Origin: Rhodocyclales bacterium
GTDB lineage: Bacteria > Pseudomonadota > Gammaproteobacteria > Burkholderiales > Rhodocyclaceae
DNA length: 63,837 nt
NCBI GenBank assembly: GCA_003105015.1
Contig: PQAF01000030.1
Coordinates: 1 to 63,837, forward strand
Direction of reading: 5' to 3'
A program made the translations under genes and the position numbers. Below, one piece after another: positions 46,318-54,605 of the stretch. The notes beneath the pieces were generated by a model. That model was not told the DNA's origin, searched no databases, and worked only from the letters and a program-made list of their open reading frames with translations. The first letter of the stretch is position 1, and each line of letters opens with the position of its first letter.

Positions 46318-47038
46318 ATCGTTCGGCTCGGCATATCGTCCGCAACAACAACAGCGCGTACAGCGCGGCAGACCTACGTTTATCCTAGGGCACGAGCCGG
46401 CAAGCGATAAGTCCTTGCCGCAGAATCAGTGTGTAGCGCGCAGGACGACAATCGCATGAATCGCACTCTCTCCTCTCCCATTTGCTAAAGAGCGGTGGGG
46501 GAGCGGAGCGACCCCATTCCATGCTGCATGGCATAACCTCCTCGTGACGCCGGAACAATTCATTGCCCGCAAAAAAGGCCGCCGGAGTTGAATGCTTCGA
46601 GGATGCGTGTCGACGAAGAATTTCATCGATACCAAGCGTTGTCGGACAGTCGGCCTCGAGTGCGGTCGATGAAAACGTAATGCTCGTACAAAAACCCGCT
46701 TATAACGCAACTGCGGTCATTCGTTCAGGTCGTTTCCAGCGGAAGCAATGGCCGAAACGCGGCACTCAAAAACCTGATGGTCTGACACAATCAGGCGGCT
46801 TCAAATGTGAACCCGGTCGACCAGGCTCCAAGCATTCAACTCCTTCGACTACCTTACTCACACTTCTTAAAGCAGCCGACATGATGAATTATTGAAGGTA
46901 AAGCGAGGTCAGTTGATGGAGAATTGGAAGGCCTGAGAAATCAGCATAAATATATAGGCCTTCTATGTTTAACATTGGCAAACATGGTTATACATGTCCA
47001 TTTTTCTGGTTTGAATATTCAACAAAATAGAGCGCCTT
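46318..47038. other. Gene-poor region at the start of the catabolic cluster
   Basis: No convincing gene is seen in these 720 bases; short open frames lack ribosome-binding sites and resemble nothing. GC content falls across it. Near the right end are an inverted repeat GAAGGCCT/AGGCCTTC (46927-46934 and 46956-46963) and a perfect 12-base palindrome TTGAATATTCAA (47011-47022) 16 bases before the thioesterase start, both possible operators. The left part may be the scar of an old insertion. Confidence 0.5.
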
Positions 47039-47491
47039 ATGTCTGAAACAAGCTTGAAAGCAATTTGGCACTCATCTTTTCCTATCGATTACGTTAATCA
47101 GCGGGGGCAGGAGTGTTGCAATGGCCATCTTGGTATAGAAATACTTGAAGCTGGCCCTAACTACCTCAAAGGGCGGATGCCGGTTGACCGCCGTACGCAA
47201 CAACCCGCAGGCGCTCTGCATGGAGGCGTTTCGGTGGTTCTGGCCGAAACGTTAGCATCCTGGGCTGCGGCATATGTTGTGAATCCAGGTATGTACCACT
47301 GCGTAGGTCAGGAAATCAATGCCAATCACATCCGTGCAGTCAGAGATGGATGGGTATTTGGAGTCGCCAAGCCATTACATATTGGAATCAAAAGCCAAGT
47401 CTGGGACGTACGAATTACCGATGAATCAGACAGGCTAGTTTGCGTCTCTAGAGTAACAATGGCTGTGCTTGCCACGCCGAATAAATACTGA
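47039..47491 (+). CDS. Hotdog-fold thioesterase (YbdB/PaaI-like)
   Basis: This 150-residue single hotdog domain has the family pattern HLGIEILEAGPNYLKGRMPVD, QQPAGALHGGVSVVLAETLAS and GQEINANHIRAVRDGWVFG. The glutamate in LAET is the probable catalytic residue. It resembles aromatic-acyl-CoA proofreading thioesterases such as EntH/YbdB. In this setting it may free CoA from dead-end aryl-CoA intermediates. No strong Shine-Dalgarno sequence precedes it. Confidence 0.88.
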   Translation: MSETSLKAIWHSSFPIDYVNQRGQECCNGHLGIEILEAGPNYLKGRMPVDRRTQQPAGALHGGVSVVLAETLASWAAAYVVNPGMYHCVGQEINANHIRAVRDGWVFGVAKPLHIGIKSQVWDVRITDESDRLVCVSRVTMAVLATPNKY

Positions 47492-47660
47492 AATATGGTT
47501 ATCTGCACTGTAAGGATATGGAGTGCGCTTTCTGGATTGATCTGGGGTACCAGTGTAAGTAGCTTCCCATGTAAGAATCCCAAGACAACAAATCTGTCCT
47601 CGGACGATATCTGGACAACTTGGGCTTACGTTGGGCATAAAACTTCCTGGAGTGCATCCA

Positions 47661-48446
47661 ATGAACAAGAACGAATCAATTGCTCGCTTAAGCGCTGATT
47701 TAATCGCGGGTCGGATCAGGGTAGTAGACCTTACGCAAACATTATCGGCTGATTTCCCGGCGCTCCAGTTGCCTCCACAATTCGGTCAGGTATGGTCCTT
47801 CAAGCAGGAAAAAATCTGCCGCTACGACGAGAAAGGGCCCGCTTGGTACTGGAACAACTTCTCCTGTGGCGAGCACACGGGTACCCATTTCGATGCCCCT
47901 GTCCATTGGGTGACTGGTAAAGACTATCCGAACAACACAGTGGATACAGTTGATCCCAGTGTATTCATGGCACCTGCAGCGGTTGTGAATTGCTCGGCCG
48001 AGGCTGCTTCAAATCCGGATTGGCTGCTTACGATCGAGTATTTGCAGGCTTGGGAGGCAAAGCATGGCCGTATTCCGGAGGGAGCATGGCTGCTTTTCCG
48101 GACCGACTGGTCAAAGCGCAAGATGCCTGAGGATTTCGTGAATATGCGTGAAGATGGCCCACACACTCCTGGGCCAGCGCAGGCGACTGTTGAGTGGTTG
48201 ATCCACGAGCGCAAGGTCCTTGGTTTTGGTGTCGAGACCATCAATACTGACGCCGGCCAGTCTCATAGCTGGCCAACTCCTTACCCATGCCATACTCTAA
48301 TGCATGGGGCCAACCGTTACGGTTTGCAGTGCCTGACCAATCTTGATCAACTTCCGCCGCAAGGCGCGATGATTATCGCTGCTCCGCTCAAAATCAAGAA
48401 TGGCTCAGGTAGCCCCTTGCGAGTACTTGCATTAATCCCCGCGTAG
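47661..48446 (+). CDS. Cyclase-family metal-dependent hydrolase (kynurenine formamidase-like fold)
   Basis: ATG at 47661 has GGAG upstream and gives 261 residues. The family's metal-binding motif HTGTHFDAPVHW occurs near residue 80, with VVDLTQTLSADFP near the N terminus and HTLMHGANRYGLQCLTNLDQLP near the end. Members hydrolyse N-formylkynurenine, isatin or cyclic esters and amides. Together with iorAB, an indole-type or other cyclic aromatic substrate is conceivable, but nothing in the sequence fixes it. Confidence 0.85.
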   Translation: MNKNESIARLSADLIAGRIRVVDLTQTLSADFPALQLPPQFGQVWSFKQEKICRYDEKGPAWYWNNFSCGEHTGTHFDAPVHWVTGKDYPNNTVDTVDPSVFMAPAAVVNCSAEAASNPDWLLTIEYLQAWEAKHGRIPEGAWLLFRTDWSKRKMPEDFVNMREDGPHTPGPAQATVEWLIHERKVLGFGVETINTDAGQSHSWPTPYPCHTLMHGANRYGLQCLTNLDQLPPQGAMIIAAPLKIKNGSGSPLRVLALIPA

Positions 48447-48481
48447 CCAGTTATCACTCTCCGATACTGCATTTGTGATCA

Positions 48482-49018
48482 ATGTGCCACGTATCTTGGC
48501 TCTCTCCGAGATGGGGCTGGAAGTCTCATTTACAACTCCAAGATACTCCTCTGCGCAGTTGGCTGACTGATAAAGGGTCGCTGACAAGGAAAATTCAGAA
48601 TTGTTGTAATCAATTCAGGGTGACAATCATTAGCCAAGCCCTGGCGTATCCCTTTACCGATGAATCCGCTGTCTTTGGGCTAAGGAACCGGAGGTTGGCT
48701 TGGGTGCGCGAGGTAAGCTTGTATGCTGACGGTTGCCCGGTTGTGTACGCTCGTAGCGTACTCCCTCAAGAAAGCATGCGAGGGGCCTGGCAAGTTCTTT
48801 CCAAGATAGGAAATAAACCGATCGGCGCGGTACTGTTTTCTGATCCAGGCATTCGTCGGAGTCAGCTAGTATATAAAAAGTTGGATGCCCAACACTCGCT
48901 CAGACACATTCTGGTTCGCAACGAAACTCTCTGGGCAAGACGGTCCGTATTTATTAGAGACAAAATGCCTTTGCTCGTGAATGAAGTATTTATGCCAGAA
49001 ATCCTGAGGCTGGCTTGA
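48482..49018 (+). CDS. ubiC: Chorismate lyase (UbiC-like)
   Basis: UbiC converts chorismate to 4-hydroxybenzoate and pyruvate. The 178-residue protein has LTDKGSLTRKI, AWVREVSLYADGCPVVYARSV with the conserved arginine, LSKIGNKPIGAVLFSDPGI, and LWARRSVFIRDKMPLLVNEV with the C-terminal glutamate before FMP, all matching the fold. The length fits. It lies 35 bp after the cyclase-family gene, apart from any ubiA, and is convergent with iorB. It may feed ubiquinone synthesis, or 4-hydroxybenzoate may be a metabolite of the cluster. Confidence 0.85.
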   Translation: MCHVSWLSPRWGWKSHLQLQDTPLRSWLTDKGSLTRKIQNCCNQFRVTIISQALAYPFTDESAVFGLRNRRLAWVREVSLYADGCPVVYARSVLPQESMRGAWQVLSKIGNKPIGAVLFSDPGIRRSQLVYKKLDAQHSLRHILVRNETLWARRSVFIRDKMPLLVNEVFMPEILRLA

Positions 49019-49075
49019 TTCGGAAAGTTCTCAGGTTTGAACGCGAGATGAGTGATGTTGGAGGCACTGCCACGG

Positions 49076-50557
49076 CTATAGTGCCTGAAGCGCCTTTTTG
49101 AGGGCATTCCCGCTCTCATCTGCGAGAGCAGCTCGGATAAGATTTTCCATCGTTGCCGAGGGCCTATCTTTCATTCGCACACAGGGAAGTGCGCCGAGCA
49201 CAGTCTCGTAATTGGCGTTCCCGCGGTGGTGTGTGTCACCATATCCTTTAATAAGTCTTTGAGACTCTGTCAAAGAGATCGCCAGCTCATAATCGGTCGT
49301 GGCTACAGCTTTGATGTTTTCAAGCCATGCCAGCATGCGCTTCTGCTCGACACAGAAGCGTAGAGAACCTCTTCGCCACCGCCTCAATCCGGCGACGACA
49401 TAGAGTTGCAGAAAACCACGTATCGAGGAGGTCTTGATTACACGACCGCCCATCTTGATCCGCAGAGCAATCCTGGATGACAACAGCCATCGACCGAGTG
49501 AGGCCGGCATGATGTCGGCTATCTCTTCAATGCGTGGATGAAAGAAATCCTCTATCTCCAGCAACTGATCCCCTTTGCAACCGACATCACGTGAAATACG
49601 TTCGAATCGTCGCTTACGAATTTTCAAATCCGCAACACGTATGGCATCTTCGTAGCTCATCCACAGAGCGAGATGACGAGCTGTTTCACAGAGCAGGCGG
49701 TATTCCCCATCTCCGTGTAGGTTGTCCAACCCGAGAATTGACTCTAAGCGATCGATATATTCACCAACATAATCCACATCTTGATAGTCCGCCAGACGGA
49801 TCATTCCCACGAAAAGCAATTCATGCGATGCAGGGGGGAAGCTCTGTTCAATGCGTTTGACCAGCTTAGCCAATGCAGGACCAGGTCGGGAGCTGCCAGG
49901 GCCAGATACGCAATCAGAAGTACCGCCATGATTTACACTATCGAATCCTGCCGCAAAGGCCGCCAGGCTGGATTCGATTCCAACACCGCCACGACGTATC
50001 GCCGCTTCATATTGGTCGCGGGTGAGCGGAAGCAACTGAACCCCTGCCAATGCACCAAAAAGTACAGCGCTTATCAGGCTGCCAGACTCTTGCGCGAGTT
50101 TTGCGTAATCAGCACAAACAAAGCGGTTCGCCGCATCTGAAGCAGCTCTTATCAACTGCCGTGAATCGATTCGACCATCACCCATGGCGATCTTCTCTGT
50201 CATTGAATAGACACGGTGTGACGAGGCGATAAGTGTTGTTTTATCTCGAGATACCAGCCCACGCTGAATGGCACGTCCGGCTTCCATGAGCTCCGATGCA
50301 ATTACAATATCAACATGACCCGGTACAGGCATCAGCGATAACACTGGCTTGAGATTTTTCCCGGAGACCGATTTCGCACCGGTATAGATTTCAACGTAAT
50401 AGATGGTGGCCCCGGTTCGCTGCGCAACACCGGGAACTGAAGTCGATTGAGCGATATAGCCAGCATGCTCGGCAAGTTCGACAATCCAGTCTGCAAGCAC
50501 ACCCCCGCCTTCGCCGCCCATGGCTAGGATGGCGATACTGATAACCTTATTGGGCAT
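49076..50557 (-). CDS. iorB: Indolepyruvate:ferredoxin oxidoreductase, beta subunit (long form)
   Basis: The N-terminal 190 residues are the gamma-type domain of 2-oxoacid:acceptor oxidoreductases (ISIAILAMGGEGGGVLADWIV, SVPGVAQRTGATIYYVE). About 300 further residues follow (for example FPPASHELLFVGMIRLADYQD), the extra domain seen in bacterial long IorB proteins. Archaeal IorB has only about 200 residues. ATG at 50557 is preceded by GAGGG; an earlier ATG at 50578 overlaps the iorA stop (ATGA) and would add seven residues. With IorA it oxidises arylpyruvates to arylacetyl-CoA. Confidence 0.9.
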   Translation of the reverse strand: MPNKVISIAILAMGGEGGGVLADWIVELAEHAGYIAQSTSVPGVAQRTGATIYYVEIYTGAKSVSGKNLKPVLSLMPVPGHVDIVIASELMEAGRAIQRGLVSRDKTTLIASSHRVYSMTEKIAMGDGRIDSRQLIRAASDAANRFVCADYAKLAQESGSLISAVLFGALAGVQLLPLTRDQYEAAIRRGGVGIESSLAAFAAGFDSVNHGGTSDCVSGPGSSRPGPALAKLVKRIEQSFPPASHELLFVGMIRLADYQDVDYVGEYIDRLESILGLDNLHGDGEYRLLCETARHLALWMSYEDAIRVADLKIRKRRFERISRDVGCKGDQLLEIEDFFHPRIEEIADIMPASLGRWLLSSRIALRIKMGGRVIKTSSIRGFLQLYVVAGLRRWRRGSLRFCVEQKRMLAWLENIKAVATTDYELAISLTESQRLIKGYGDTHHRGNANYETVLGALPCVRMKDRPSATMENLIRAALADESGNALKKALQAL

Positions 50558-50574
50558 CACACTTCCCTCGTTTG

Positions 50575-52707
50575 TCATTGTGCCAACCGCCGCTCATTCT
50601 GTTTTTGCAGGAAATCTATAAGCACGTTGGCAATTGCTGACTTGAATCGTTCCCAGGTTGTTGGATTGCTGATAATGCTAGTGCGATAAAAGGAGGGACA
50701 AAGAACCGCAGCCTGTGCAACCTCCCCACAATGGCCGCAACCTACACATGAATCCATAACATGCGCTACAGGATCTCTACGTAAAGGATCCGGGTTGTCT
50801 TTGATTGAAAGCGAGGGACAGCCGGAAAGCCGAATGCAGGAGTGATCTCCTGTGCAAACGTCGCTGTCTACACCAAACCTTTCCCGTACGACACGATGAC
50901 CTTCTCTGGCTAGCTTGCGCATCATTGGCTTGATGCGACGTTGCTTGTTGAGCATGCACTCGCTTTGCGCGACGATAACTTTTGGACCACTATGCTTTGT
51001 GGTCAAGGCCTCGCGCAGGGCAGAACGCATTTGCTCAACGCTGTAGGTTCGACGAACGGTTCTGATCCAGTCGACACCCACGCCAGAAATGGCGCTTTCG
51101 ATCGGTTGGTTAGTGGTACGTAGAGAATTCTGCGCAGTAGAAGAGAGAATATCCTGGCCACCTGTAGCCGCTGTGTAGCGGTTATCAACGACAACTAATA
51201 CCCCATCGCTTTTATTGAAAACAGCGTTACCCACCCCACTGGTAAGTCCGTTATGCCAAAATCCGCCGTCACCCATCACAGAAATAGTGCGCCGCTGGGT
51301 ATCAGGTGTATTGAAAGCTGCCGCACTGGCCCATCCAAGGCCATAGCCCATTGTGGCGGCGCCAATATTGAAAGGGGGAAGAATTGAAAACAGATGGCAT
51401 CCGATATCGCAGCTCACATGGTGTTGCCCAAGCTCACGCTCCACGAGTTTCATCGCGGAAAAGATCGGACGCTCCGGGCATCCCGTACAAAAGGATGGCG
51501 GTCTGGGATGAACCAACGAATCAAGCGAAGAATTGCACTTGGGTAGATTCTCAGGGTTCGAGCGGCCCTGGGTGAGCTCAGGCTGATAGGTCTCCAGGAA
51601 CCCATGGAGTGCCCTAGCCATTACACTAGCGGTGTATTCACCAGCCTGTGGGAAAAATTGCTTCCCGCAAACTCTCGTACTTAAATCGAGCCTGCGAATG
51701 ATGGTATTGAGATTGTGCTCGATAAACTCCGGTTGCCCTTCCTCTACCATCAGAACTGCTCGCTTTCCCGAGCAGAAGCGGCGAACCTCATCATCGACGA
51801 TCGGATAAGTGACGTTTAGCACGTACAAGGGCAAGCGGCATCGTCCGAATACATCCGATAAACCGAACAATTCGAGTGCTCGGTTGAGAGTATTGAATAG
51901 CCCTCCCTGGACAATAATGCCGATATCGGCATTGCCTTCTCCGAGAAACTCGTTGAGTCCAGCTTGTTGTATGTAGTTGATGGCTGCCGGCCAGCGCTTA
52001 TCAACCTTTTCACGCTCATGTAGGAAGCTTGCCGGTGGCAAGACAATGCGGCTGACGTCCCGGACTGGCCGTTCCATAGCATCTGCCAAGGCAAAGTCTG
52101 CGCGTACGTTGTCCTTGGCAATGAAGCAGCCATGTACATGGCAGGCACGTACCCGCAATTCGAGCATGACCGGCGTATTGCTTGCCTCGGAGAGCTCAAA
52201 ACCCCTTTCAACGGCGCTGACGATGGAAGGCAGATCAGGGCGTGGATCGAGTAACCAAATTTGCGATTTCATCGCAAAGGCATGCGACCGTTCCTGCATG
52301 ATGCTGGAACCCTCGCCATAATCCTCGCCGACGATGATTAGCGCACCACCTGTTACCCCACCCGAGGCAAGATTGGCTAGAGCGTCGGCAGCGACGTTTG
52401 TGCCAACGGTCGACTTGAAGGTAATCGCACCCCGTAACGGGTAGTTGACTGACGCAGCGAGGGTAGCTGCGGCCGTTGCTTCAGAGGCGCTATGCTCGAA
52501 TCGAATACCCAACTCCATGAGCAAATCATTGGCGTCAGCAAACACATCCATCAGATGTGAGATTGGTGAGCCCTGGTAGCCGGCCACATAGGACACACCT
52601 GATTGCAACAAGGCTTTTGCAACGGCAAGGATGCCTTCGCCTCGGAATTCCTCTCCGGCCTTAAGCCGAAGCTTCCCAACTTCCTGCCTGAACGATCGCT
52701 CGGCCAT
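50575..52707 (-). CDS. iorA: Indolepyruvate:ferredoxin oxidoreductase, alpha subunit
   Basis: This 710-residue TPP enzyme has an N-terminal pyrimidine-binding domain (FRGEGILAVAKALLQSGV, AGYQGSPISHLMD). The TPP/Mg domain is SFCTGCPERPIFSA, IGCHLF and MGDGGFWHNGLTSGVGNAVF. A C-terminal two-cluster ferredoxin domain carries CTGDHSCIRLSGCPSL and DSCVGCGHCGEVAQAAVLCP. It oxidatively decarboxylates aryl-2-oxoacids with CoA and reduces ferredoxin. It begins the iorA-iorB operon, divergent from the molybdenum-enzyme genes. Confidence 0.93.
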   Translation of the reverse strand: MAERSFRQEVGKLRLKAGEEFRGEGILAVAKALLQSGVSYVAGYQGSPISHLMDVFADANDLLMELGIRFEHSASEATAAATLAASVNYPLRGAITFKSTVGTNVAADALANLASGGVTGGALIIVGEDYGEGSSIMQERSHAFAMKSQIWLLDPRPDLPSIVSAVERGFELSEASNTPVMLELRVRACHVHGCFIAKDNVRADFALADAMERPVRDVSRIVLPPASFLHEREKVDKRWPAAINYIQQAGLNEFLGEGNADIGIIVQGGLFNTLNRALELFGLSDVFGRCRLPLYVLNVTYPIVDDEVRRFCSGKRAVLMVEEGQPEFIEHNLNTIIRRLDLSTRVCGKQFFPQAGEYTASVMARALHGFLETYQPELTQGRSNPENLPKCNSSLDSLVHPRPPSFCTGCPERPIFSAMKLVERELGQHHVSCDIGCHLFSILPPFNIGAATMGYGLGWASAAAFNTPDTQRRTISVMGDGGFWHNGLTSGVGNAVFNKSDGVLVVVDNRYTAATGGQDILSSTAQNSLRTTNQPIESAISGVGVDWIRTVRRTYSVEQMRSALREALTTKHSGPKVIVAQSECMLNKQRRIKPMMRKLAREGHRVVRERFGVDSDVCTGDHSCIRLSGCPSLSIKDNPDPLRRDPVAHVMDSCVGCGHCGEVAQAAVLCPSFYRTSIISNPTTWERFKSAIANVLIDFLQKQNERRLAQ

Positions 52708-53028
52708 ATCCCAGCTCCTTAGATAGATTTGGATATTGGCCGGGGTACCGGTCGTGTTCTAGCGCTCCAGCGCAACATTTATCCGCTGAGCGCAAGAGTT
52801 TGGTTCGGCAATATCGCTCCTGAGCTCATCAAAGTTTGCGCTTTGGGGACAAAGAATGCGTTCTTCGGATGTTGTCTCACCTTCAAGCAGCGTAAGTTTT
52901 CCAATGAAGGTATTAGTGGTTATGGGTAGCGGCATGTGCGCCGCATGTGGTTATGACTGGGATCAATAAGTGATTCGTATAGACGCGTTTGTTGTCTTAC
53001 GCGAATGGATGCGCAAGGGAGGATGGCT
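52708..53028. promoter_or_regulatory. Divergent intergenic region between iorA and the Fe-S subunit gene
   Basis: About 320 bases separate the two operons. AAGGGAGG at 53015-53022 is the Shine-Dalgarno sequence of the rightward gene. Both promoters must lie here, but no clear -35/-10 pair or regulator site was recognised; a shared regulator is an inference. Confidence 0.4.
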
Positions 53029-53682
53029 TTGACGCGCTATGCCATGGTAGCTGACTTGCGGCTGTGTGTCGGTTGCCAGACATGCACCGCAGCTTGCAAG
53101 CATACCAATGCTACCCCGCCGGGGGTGCAGTGGCGCAAGGTGCTGGATATCGAAACGGGGAAATTTCCGAACGTCAACCGCCTCTTTATGCCCGTCGGAT
53201 GCATGCATTGTGCAGACCCTCCATGTCTTGAGGTGTGCCCAAGTGGCGCAACGGATCAACGCGCAGATGGAATCGTCACAATCGACTATGAGTTATGCAT
53301 CGGTTGCGCCTACTGCACTGTGGCCTGCCCCTATCAGGCGCGATACAAGGTAGACAAGTCCGCATTCGCCTACGGCAAAACACCAACCCCACAGGAAGAA
53401 CAGCGGTTCGATGAGGGTCGTCTAGGTGTTGCTCAAAAGTGCACGTTCTGCAGCGATCGCATTGATGAAGGAACGGCTAAAGGGCTCAAGCCTGGTGTGG
53501 ATCCTGAGGCGAGCCCGGCATGTGCTAACGCCTGCATAGCAAAAGCATTGCATTTCGGGGATATAGAAGATCCTCAAAGCAATGTCTCGAAATTGCTTAA
53601 CGAAAACGTGTGGTTCCAAATGCACGACGATCTTGGTACCAATCCTGGGTTTTTTTATCTTTGGGACGAGGGCAAGATCTGA
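53029..53682 (+). CDS. Four-cluster ferredoxin subunit of a molybdenum oxidoreductase (NrfC/PadC-like)
   Basis: TTG at 53029 (reading MTRYAMVADLRLCVGC) lies six bases after GGGAGG and fits the family start; ATGs at 53005 and 53023 are in frame but badly spaced. The 217-residue protein has four cysteine sets, CVGCQTCTAACKHTN, CMHCADPPCLEVCP, CIGCAYCTVACP and CTFCSDR with CANAC, for four [4Fe-4S] clusters. Such subunits pass electrons between a molybdopterin subunit and a membrane subunit, here the next gene (stop overlaps its start). Confidence 0.9.
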   Translation: MTRYAMVADLRLCVGCQTCTAACKHTNATPPGVQWRKVLDIETGKFPNVNRLFMPVGCMHCADPPCLEVCPSGATDQRADGIVTIDYELCIGCAYCTVACPYQARYKVDKSAFAYGKTPTPQEEQRFDEGRLGVAQKCTFCSDRIDEGTAKGLKPGVDPEASPACANACIAKALHFGDIEDPQSNVSKLLNENVWFQMHDDLGTNPGFFYLWDEGKI

Positions 53683-54605
53683 TGCGATACGCGGCAATAT
53701 TGCAAACCAACTGGGACTGGCGTGCCGCGGCAAATTTTATGTTCGGCGGTGGCGGTGGCGCACTTCTACTGGCAGCTGCAATTGCAGGAAGTGGAGCATC
53801 AGTACACCTGCCCGCAACCCTATTAGGCATGGCGCTGATGGGAGCTGGCCTGGCCATGGTTTGGCTTGAGATTGGCCGGCCTTGGCGGGCGGTTAACGTT
53901 ATGTTCAAGCCGCAGAATTCATGGATGACGCGCGAGGCTTATGTAGCAGGGTGTGCCTTCCTATTGGCAGCTGGGTCGGTGCTGTTCCGATTGACATGGT
54001 TACCGATGGCAGCGGGCGCAGCAGGAATCGCATTCCTATACTGCCAAGCTCGCATACTTCGTGCTGCGAAGGGTGTTCCAGCGTGGCGGGAACCGTCGCT
54101 CGTGGGGCTTATCGTTACGACTGGATTGGTAGAGGGGATAGCTTACCTAGTTATTGTTCAGGTCGCCCTTTCCGAGCCAGCCGGAAGCACTCAATTGCTC
54201 TTGGTTGGATTCCTGATGCTGCGCCTGTTTGCCTGGTTTTTCTACCGGGGGAAACTTCATTCTTCCGATCCCCCACTTCAAGTCATAGCCGCATTACCGA
54301 GGCTGGGGTCGCGGTTCGTGTTGTTTGGCCATTTCCTCCCTGTGCTGTTTATCGCCGGATCCTATTTGGATTCGCCATTTAGTCTTATCAACATGTCCAT
54401 CTCAGCAATCCTAGTAGCTCTCTCTGGTTGGTACCTGAAGTTTGTACTCGTTACGAGACTGGCTCATGTTCAAGGGTTCGGCTTGGGGAAACTGCAGCGC
54501 GGCCATCCGCTTATTTTGAATGGACATCAGAAAGTATCTGAGGCAAGCGTTCGCTTGCATAAGACCCGGGAGAGAGAAATTCGGAATCAAAGGAGAAATA
54601 AGTGA
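53682..54605 (+). CDS. NrfD/PsrC-type membrane subunit
   Basis: ATG at 53682 overlaps the stop of the Fe-S gene. The 307-residue protein has about eight hydrophobic helices, starting with FMFGGGGGALLLAAAIAGSG, and the NrfD-typical block MVWLEIGRPWRAVNVMFKPQNSWMTREAYV split over two helices. It should anchor the complex in the inner membrane and reduce or oxidise quinone. With the Fe-S subunit and the molybdopterin gene 4.5 kb away it forms a PadBCD-like three-subunit set. Confidence 0.88.
   Translation: MRYAAILQTNWDWRAAANFMFGGGGGALLLAAAIAGSGASVHLPATLLGMALMGAGLAMVWLEIGRPWRAVNVMFKPQNSWMTREAYVAGCAFLLAAGSVLFRLTWLPMAAGAAGIAFLYCQARILRAAKGVPAWREPSLVGLIVTTGLVEGIAYLVIVQVALSEPAGSTQLLLVGFLMLRLFAWFFYRGKLHSSDPPLQVIAALPRLGSRFVLFGHFLPVLFIAGSYLDSPFSLINMSISAILVALSGWYLKFVLVTRLAHVQGFGLGKLQRGHPLILNGHQKVSEASVRLHKTREREIRNQRRNK

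Noticed and set aside
46563..46895. Possible 110-residue gene in the low-GC gap
   Set aside because: No ribosome-binding site, no recognisable motif, odd composition; the opposing 94-residue frame is equally weak.
46318..47038. Insertion sequence remnant
   Set aside because: No terminal inverted repeats, target duplication or transposase motif found by eye.
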